64,000 nt of DNA from CBDANO01 sp965197665 (lineage in GTDB: Bacteria > Chloroflexota > Dehalococcoidia > Lucifugimonadales > UBA3495), in the NCBI GenBank assembly GCA_965197665.1, contig CBDANO010000001.1:62001-126000 (forward strand), written 5' to 3'. Each line of letters starts with the position of its first letter. Positions within the stretch are counted from its first letter, which is position 1. A program made the position numbers and the translations under genes. Positions 59,328-64,000 of the stretch are shown piece after piece. The notes below the pieces were generated by a model, which was given only the letters and a program-made list of their open reading frames with translations, had not been told where the DNA came from and ran no database searches.

Positions 59328-59450
59328 GAAAGCCGGAGTCCAGGACGGGCCCGGGTCGGTACCGGAAACGTATGACGGCATTCCCGGGTTCAGGCTCGAG
59401 GTTCGCTCCGGCGAATCGGCCGGAACAATGGCCGGCATGACGTGTTGACT
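59328..59450. other. REP-like intergenic sequence
   Basis: Contains TGCGAAAGCCGGAGTCCAG and CGGCATTCCCGGG-type segments, and an inverted pair around CCGGCGAATCGGCCGG, resembling the widespread REP-like repeats of GC-rich genomes. No gene is supported in 59167-59661. Confidence 0.4.
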
Positions 59451-59495
59451 TGGCCTCACGCGGCTTCCCGCCGATTGAAACGCGATTGCCTTGGA

Positions 59496-59525
59496 TTGAC
59501 TACCGATCGGCTTGGCTGCTAGAGT
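59496..59525 (+). promoter_or_regulatory. Possible promoter of the DUF1501 gene
   Basis: TTGACT (59496-59501), 18 bp, TAGAGT (59520-59525); a TATAAA follows immediately. About 135 bases upstream of the ATG. Confidence 0.35.
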
Positions 59526-59661
59526 TATAAATGCTAAGCTTAGCCGTCACTGGTTTCCTCCGCCTAGCTCACGGTAGAGGAGCGAAACCGGCAGCGATTA
59601 GTTGCAAATGGGATGAAGGGACTCCGGAGCCGCGGAGTGACCATATCAAGGAGCGCATGAG

Positions 59662-60789
59662 ATGACATCGACGAAGAAGGACCCTATCTTGGTGGTAATT
59701 CAACTTACCGGCGCCAACGACTATATGAACACTATCGTGCCGTACAACGACCCTTTGTACTATGACAATCGGTCCACCGTGGGCATTCCGCAAGAAGAGG
59801 TCCTGCCCATCGACAGCAACTTTGGCTTCAATCCGGTCATGGCCCCGGTTAAGAAGCTTTACGATGAAGGAAAGTTCGCTGTTCTCAACGGCGTTGGCTA
59901 CCCGAACCCCAACCGGTCCCACTTTCGTTCCATGGACATCTGGCACACCGCCGTACCGGAGAGGGTGGCCACCGAAGGATGGTTGGGCAAGGTGGTCCGC
60001 GACTTGGACCCCAAGGGGGAGAATGTTCTAACCGCGGTGAACTACGGCCGCGGGTTGCCCCGGGCCCTGGCCCTGCCCGGGGTCCCGGTGGCGTCGGTGG
60101 GAGCCTTGGAAAGCTATGGGTTGCTGACGGACATCGAGGAAGAAAAACGGCGTTCCGACGCCCTGGACGTCTTCGCCCGCATGTACGCTCCGGCCATAGG
60201 CACGGGCCCGACCGTCGAATACCTGGGGGAGACCGGCTTGAATGTGCTGAAAGGGGCCGACATCCTGAAGACGGCGCCGGCTAAGTACCAATCTACGGTC
60301 GAGTACGCCGACACTATCATGGGCCGCAACATGAAGGGCATAGCCCAAGTGTTGCTGGCGGACCTGGGGACCAGAATCTTCTACACTCAGCACTCCGGCT
60401 ACGACACTCACGCCAACCAGAACCCGGTTCAGCCGCAGCTACTGGGGGAGCTAAGCCAGGCCATCGCCGACTTCCACGCCGACTTGGAGGAGCACGACGC
60501 CTCGGATAACGTGCTGGTCTACGTCTTCACGGAGTTCGGCCGGCGGGTCAAGGACAATCGATCGGGGACGGACCACGGTTCGGGAGGGGTGTCCTTCGCC
60601 ATCGGTGACGCCGTAAAGGGCGGAATGCACAGCGAATACCCGTCGCTTAAGGAAGAGGACCTATTGGAAGGCGACTTGCACTTCAACACCGACTTCCGCG
60701 GCGTTTACAGCACCCTGATCAACAAGTGGTTGGGGCTGGACCCGGTTGACATCGTGGGCGGTCATTACGAACAGGTGGAGTTCGTCTAG
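59662..60789 (+). CDS. DUF1501 domain protein
   Basis: 375 residues. DUF1501 signature features: LVVIQLTGANDYMNTIVPYND, FAVLNGVGYPNPNRSHFRSMDIWHT, YTQHSGYDTHANQ, LVYVFTEFGRRVKDNRSGTDHGSGG. The fold is related to sulfatases/alkaline phosphatase-like hydrolases. Most members have a Tat signal and pair with a DUF1800 gene; here no signal and no partner is visible, so it would be cytoplasmic if the start is right. Confidence 0.88.
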   Translation: MTSTKKDPILVVIQLTGANDYMNTIVPYNDPLYYDNRSTVGIPQEEVLPIDSNFGFNPVMAPVKKLYDEGKFAVLNGVGYPNPNRSHFRSMDIWHTAVPERVATEGWLGKVVRDLDPKGENVLTAVNYGRGLPRALALPGVPVASVGALESYGLLTDIEEEKRRSDALDVFARMYAPAIGTGPTVEYLGETGLNVLKGADILKTAPAKYQSTVEYADTIMGRNMKGIAQVLLADLGTRIFYTQHSGYDTHANQNPVQPQLLGELSQAIADFHADLEEHDASDNVLVYVFTEFGRRVKDNRSGTDHGSGGVSFAIGDAVKGGMHSEYPSLKEEDLLEGDLHFNTDFRGVYSTLINKWLGLDPVDIVGGHYEQVEFV

Positions 60790-60948
60790 GTTAGGCTCAG
60801 AGGCCGGGCGAGGTAAAGATCGCCGGCCCGCCCCGCGACAAACCCTGCCGCCAGTCCCGCCGTTTCCTAGCTTAACAACTCCGGACCCGCGCCACAACAC
60901 CACCAAAGCGCGCCGAGTTCTCGGGTCCGGAGAGAGGAGCGGCCCGGC

Positions 60949-61662
60949 CTAGGTGAACCCCAGTCCTTTTTCTTTCAGGCTGACGTAGCGGTTACCGCTT
61001 CCGATGACCAAGTGATCCAGGACGTCCACCCCCAGCAACTTCCCGGCGTCCACCAACTCTCGGGTAATAGCCACGTCCTCGGAGCTGGGCGTTGGGTCTC
61101 CGGAAGGGTGATTGTGCACTATGATGATCGAGGGCGCATTGTCCCGCACCGCGGGTCTAATGACCTCCGCCGGTCGGACCACCGAGGAATTGACGTTTCC
61201 AATGTAAATCTCTTGGACGCTGAGAACTTCATTCTTGGTGTTAAGCAGCAGCGCCTTCAAGTGCTCCTGCTCCAAGGCTGCCATCTCCGCTGTCACCAGG
61301 TTGGCAACGTCTTGGGGCGAGTTGATGGCCACCCGCTCTTCCGGGGCCAAGGAAACGAACCGGCGGCCCAACTCCAGCCCCGCCAACAACTGGCAGGCTT
61401 TGGCCTCGCTCAGACCGCGCACCGCGCACAACTCAACAAAGGTGCCGCGGCCCAACCCGGCCAGCCCGTTGAACTCGGCCAGGACCCGTGACGCCAAAGA
61501 GAGGACGTTCTCCCCCTGCATACCCGTCCGCAGCAGTATCGCGATCAACTCCGTGTTGCTAAGGTACTTGGCGCCGTAGTCTTTCAGCCGTTCCCGGGGG
61601 CGTTCCCCTTGGGGCAGGTCCTTGATCATCGGTTGGTAATGCCCGTGTCCGTTGGTACTCAT
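60949..61662 (-). CDS. radC: RadC family JAB domain protein
   Basis: 237 residues. N-terminal helix-hairpin-helix-like region (LSNTELIAILLRTG; LAGLGRGTFVELCAVRGLSEAKACQL) and a C-terminal JAMM metalloprotease-like domain with E, HNHPSGDPTPSSEDVAIT (HxHx7SxxD). The family role is unproven; it was once assigned to DNA repair. Stands alone, divergent from the dCTP deaminase gene. Confidence 0.93.
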   Translation of the reverse strand: MSTNGHGHYQPMIKDLPQGERPRERLKDYGAKYLSNTELIAILLRTGMQGENVLSLASRVLAEFNGLAGLGRGTFVELCAVRGLSEAKACQLLAGLELGRRFVSLAPEERVAINSPQDVANLVTAEMAALEQEHLKALLLNTKNEVLSVQEIYIGNVNSSVVRPAEVIRPAVRDNAPSIIIVHNHPSGDPTPSSEDVAITRELVDAGKLLGVDVLDHLVIGSGNRYVSLKEKGLGFT

Positions 61663-61935
61663 AAAACCCCGATTTCGGAGCCTATGGCCCCATTAGGCAG
61701 CCTTGGAACATCAATAAAGAAGCATGTTAATGAAAATCACGGGCGGGCGAAAGACGCCGGTGACAGTGGGGAGCCGTCACAATACGCTGGAAACGCGCGA
61801 TAATGCTTGGGCGGCGGGAAACGCCGCCGGGTGAGGCTGACTTCAGTAAATATGATCGTTGGAGTGTGACCCGCGGTTATTACTTGGCGGCGCCGCCGGG
61901 TGGTGTGCAGTAACGGGTAATGGACCCAATTCTCC

Positions 61936-61964
61936 TTGACACTAGCGGGGTCTAACGGTACCAT
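61936..61964 (+). promoter_or_regulatory. Predicted promoter upstream of the dCTP deaminase gene
   Basis: Perfect TTGACA (61936-61941), 17 bp, TACCAT (61959-61964). A start near 61971 would read straight into the terminator-like hairpin at 62007-62035. The rest of the gap 61663-61935 holds GC hairpins (for example GGCGGCGGGAAACGCCGCC near 61812) but no recognised RNA family. Confidence 0.6.
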
Positions 61965-62006
61965 CCTGCCAAAATCCGGGAGGCTGCGGTTGTTATCAAG
62001 CATAGA

Positions 62007-62035
62007 CCCGTTTGCCCCAAGGCGGCGGGTTTTTT
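62007..62035 (+). terminator. Intrinsic terminator in the leader of the dCTP deaminase gene
   Basis: CCCGTTTGCC / GGCGGCGGG stem (one bulged T, two G-T pairs), loop CCAA, then TTTTTT (62030-62035). It lies 36 bases downstream of the predicted transcription start and 42 bases before ATG 62078, so it would either attenuate the gene or end a short RNA. Confidence 0.65.
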
Positions 62036-62077
62036 CATTGCTCTGCCCGGACTTATAGCTCTGGTGTCGAGACCCGT

Positions 62078-63253
62078 ATGTTCGACAACATAATCGAGAT
62101 CGAGTACGCCGGCGTATTGCCTACCAGGTGGCTCCGGGAAGCAGCCAATGACGACGTCATATACTCGAAACGCTTCAAGATTCCCGAGGCCAGCTTTCAA
62201 CCGGCCAGTCTCGACCTGAGACTCGGAGAGAAAGCCCACCGGCTGCGTTGCAGCTTCCTTCCCGACGCCAGCATGGTGATGGACAAGCTGCCGGCTTTGG
62301 CAATGGAGGAAATCGACCTGCGCGACGGCGCCATCCTGGAAAAGAACCGGCCTTACCTGGTCCCTCTGATTGAGGAGCTCCGGCTGCCCGACGGCATCCG
62401 GGCCAAGACGAATCCAAAGAGCTCGACGGGGCGGCTGGACATTTTTACCCGGGTAATAACGGATGAGAGCCACAAGTTCGACGAGATCCGGGATGGATAT
62501 CACGGCCAACTGTACCTGGAGGTCGTTTCCCGCTCGTTCACCATCAAGGTCCAAACTGAACTGTCCCTGAACCAGTTGCGGTTAGTAAAAGGTGACGCCG
62601 GTTGCGAACCGGGGGAGTTGGCGAATGCCCACCAAGCCAAGCCGATCCTCTTATCCGAAGCCGGGGAAACGGACGGTACGCTGGCACCGGGAGTCGATAA
62701 CACCGTCGCTCTCGGCGCGAATCTCAACAGCGAGCGAGGGGGTGTGGGCTACCGGGCCAAGAAGAACAGCAGCTTGTTGGATTTGTCTCGAGAGGGTCAC
62801 TACGATCCGGGGGATTACTGGGAACCCGTGTATGCGGACCAGACGCGCCGGCTTATCCTGGAGCCGGAAGAATTCTATTTGCTGACCTCCGCCGAGAGCG
62901 TGAGCATTCCGCCGGAATACGCCGCTGAAATGACTGCCTATGACCCGTCCAGCGGGGAACTGAGGACCCACTACGCGGGGTTCTTCGACCCGGGCTTCGG
63001 ATACAGCGAGGAGGGGCCGATAAGGGGGGTGCAATCGGTGCTGGAGGTCAGGGCCCACGATGTGCCGTTCATGCTGGAGCACGGGCAGCGCATTTGCACC
63101 CTGACCTTCGAAAGAATGCTCGAAGCCCCCGACAAGCTCTACGGAACGAAAATCGGCTCGTCCTACCAGGGCCAGGGTCTGGTCCTGAGCAAGCACTTTC
63201 TGCCCTCAACCAAGCACTGGCAACTGCCGCTGATTGAGGGATTCCGCGACTGA
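62078..63253 (+). CDS. 2'-deoxycytidine 5'-triphosphate deaminase, double-domain type
   Basis: 391 residues with two dUTPase-like jelly-roll halves, the PF06559 type known from Alphaproteobacteria. First half: FQPASLDLRLGEKAHRL, IRAKTNPKSSTGRLDIFTR; second half: GVGYRAKKNSSLLDLS, YLLTSAESVSIPPEYAAEM, HYAGFFDPGFGY and HGQRICTLTFERM. Deaminates dCTP to dUTP for dTMP supply. I choose ATG 62078 (MFDNIIEIEYAGVLP); the longer frame from TTG 62012 would begin inside the terminator hairpin. Confidence 0.85.
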   Translation: MFDNIIEIEYAGVLPTRWLREAANDDVIYSKRFKIPEASFQPASLDLRLGEKAHRLRCSFLPDASMVMDKLPALAMEEIDLRDGAILEKNRPYLVPLIEELRLPDGIRAKTNPKSSTGRLDIFTRVITDESHKFDEIRDGYHGQLYLEVVSRSFTIKVQTELSLNQLRLVKGDAGCEPGELANAHQAKPILLSEAGETDGTLAPGVDNTVALGANLNSERGGVGYRAKKNSSLLDLSREGHYDPGDYWEPVYADQTRRLILEPEEFYLLTSAESVSIPPEYAAEMTAYDPSSGELRTHYAGFFDPGFGYSEEGPIRGVQSVLEVRAHDVPFMLEHGQRICTLTFERMLEAPDKLYGTKIGSSYQGQGLVLSKHFLPSTKHWQLPLIEGFRD

Positions 63254-63451
63254 CTTCTGTAACGTCAATCGCTAACAATATCAAGCCAAGCGGGCTAGGA
63301 GAGAATTTGGCGATGGGAAAGGCTGAAGGTGCGGCACCGCGGAGATGCTGGGTGGGCAAGCATATGACCCTGTTGGGGGTATAGATTCAGTGGCGGCCCC
63401 TTCCATTCTTGGTATGGCGGCGACTGCGCGCATAGAATTCTCCCGCGCATA

Positions 63452-63991
63452 TCAAGTCGGGCTTCCTCCGACCCCGGGCCAACGTACCGTGCACCGGTAG
63501 TCCACTACCGGCTCCCCCTTCTCGTTGTGGGCCGACACCCGGAAGACGATGAACTGGCCGCCGCCCTCCCGGTATTTGCTTTCAACCGAGGTGACGCTGG
63601 TGATCACGCCGCCGGGCTCGGGCATGGACCCTCCGAACTCGACTGCCAGCTTACCTAAAGGCGGGTCGCTATCGGCCGCTCCGGTCAATTCCGGGAGGGC
63701 GCATCCCGCGTCCGCCGCGACTCCTTCAAGGCGCAGCGGCGCTAGGGCCAACAGCATTGCGGGCGGGGCCAAGACCCCGGCGAATCCGGACTCCCTGGCC
63801 GCGGCGGGGCTGGTGTAGACTAGGTTTTCGTATCGGGCCGCGTGACAGTACGCAGCGATGCCTTCCTCCGTGACCGGCGAAGAGTAGGGCGCGGAGGCGT
63901 CGCCAATCTTGGCGGTTTCCCAGTCATATACCCGTTTCCCAGCCGGAGCAGCCAACGAACACTCCTTACCGGCACGCTTACGGGGGGACAA
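63452..63991 (-). CDS. MaoC/FAS1-like N-terminal dehydratase protein (possibly 5' truncated by window edge)
   Basis: 179 residues. N-terminal hot-dog signatures: ITEEGIAAYCHAARYENLVYTSPAAARESGFAGVLAPPAMLL-like stretch and GGSMPEPGGVITSVTSVESKYREGGGQFIVFRVSAHNEKGEPVVDYRCTV. The first codon lies 9 bases from the end of the window, so the true start could be beyond it. The 198 bp after dcd are without recognised features. Confidence 0.7.
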   Translation of the reverse strand: MSPRKRAGKECSLAAPAGKRVYDWETAKIGDASAPYSSPVTEEGIAAYCHAARYENLVYTSPAAARESGFAGVLAPPAMLLALAPLRLEGVAADAGCALPELTGAADSDPPLGKLAVEFGGSMPEPGGVITSVTSVESKYREGGGQFIVFRVSAHNEKGEPVVDYRCTVRWPGVGGSPT

Positions 63992-64000
63992 CGCCCCAGC

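Noticed and set aside
61952..62554. 200-residue minus-strand frame opposite the dCTP deaminase
   Set aside because: Antisense shadow of a gene with clear domain similarity.
1..64000. tRNA or rRNA genes
   Set aside because: No cloverleaf with a proper T-loop (GTTCRANNC) in a gene-free stretch was found; such matches lie inside coding genes.
1..64000. CRISPR array
   Set aside because: No regularly spaced repeats; the repeats seen are dispersed palindromes or short tandems.

Overview
The window is a GC-rich, densely packed bacterial chromosome segment. Its gene content fits a free-living aerobic member of the Chloroflexota, most like the SAR202/Dehalococcoidia-related lineages. The clues are form II CoxL-type molybdenum hydroxylase genes, LLM-class (FMN/F420) monooxygenases, many SDR and MaoC-like enzymes, an LppX/LprG-type lipoprotein, lipoproteins with VEVTR repeats, and frequent GTG/TTG starts. 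This placement is inference from content; no rRNA or other decisive marker is present.

Layout. 1-2.6 kb: lysS (5' end outside the window) and serS. 2.7-8.1 kb: a polysaccharide deacetylase, a three-gene cobalt-type nitrile hydratase/thiocyanate hydrolase locus and an M20 peptidase. The nitrile hydratase locus is interrupted by a nested mobile element: a small DUF2513-carrying element with 22-bp terminal repeats and an 11-bp target duplication, itself holding an IS3-family element. 8.1-12.8 kb: surE and a coxS-coxL-coxM operon on the minus strand. 12.9-19.4 kb: housekeeping genes (lysA, holB, HNH nuclease, cvpA, PAP2, cmk-plsC). 19.5-28.9 kb: catabolic genes (two LLM monooxygenases, two tandem SDR paralogues, a MaoC pair, two small ABM-like paralogues, a double CMD protein, a hydrolase/methyltransferase chimera). 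28.9-36.4 kb: lipoproteins, an ABC-2 exporter, ctaA-ctaB for heme O/A synthesis, an esterase and an SDR. 36.6-41 kb: glycine cleavage operon gcvT-gcvH-gcvPA-gcvPB. 41.5-44.6 kb: MaoC, PPOX, DUF1232 and aldo/keto reductase genes. 44.8-48.6 kb: glycine betaine ABC importer. 48.7-52.3 kb: MFS exporter, LprG-like lipoprotein and beta-propeller lipoprotein. 52.4-52.6 kb: a DnaA-box cluster, a possible origin. 52.7-55.2 kb: obgE and a nadD-pyrE fusion. 55.2-58.8 kb: ygfZ, erpA, a BioD/DRTGG protein and a pentapeptide protein. 58.9-59.2 kb: a SelW-like selenoprotein with an in-frame UGA and a bSECIS-like hairpin. 59.7-64 kb: DUF1501, radC, a double-domain dCTP deaminase with a leader terminator, and a MaoC-like gene at the edge.

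The most unusual items are the UGA-decoded Rdx selenoprotein, which an ordinary ORF search truncates; the nested, cargo-bearing transposon inside the nitrile hydratase operon, where the pre-insertion gene can be reconstructed base by base; the NadD-PyrE fusion; and the LprG/P55-like lipid-export gene pair. Dispersed palindromic intergenic repeats occur across the window. No rRNA, tRNA or CRISPR array was recognised.
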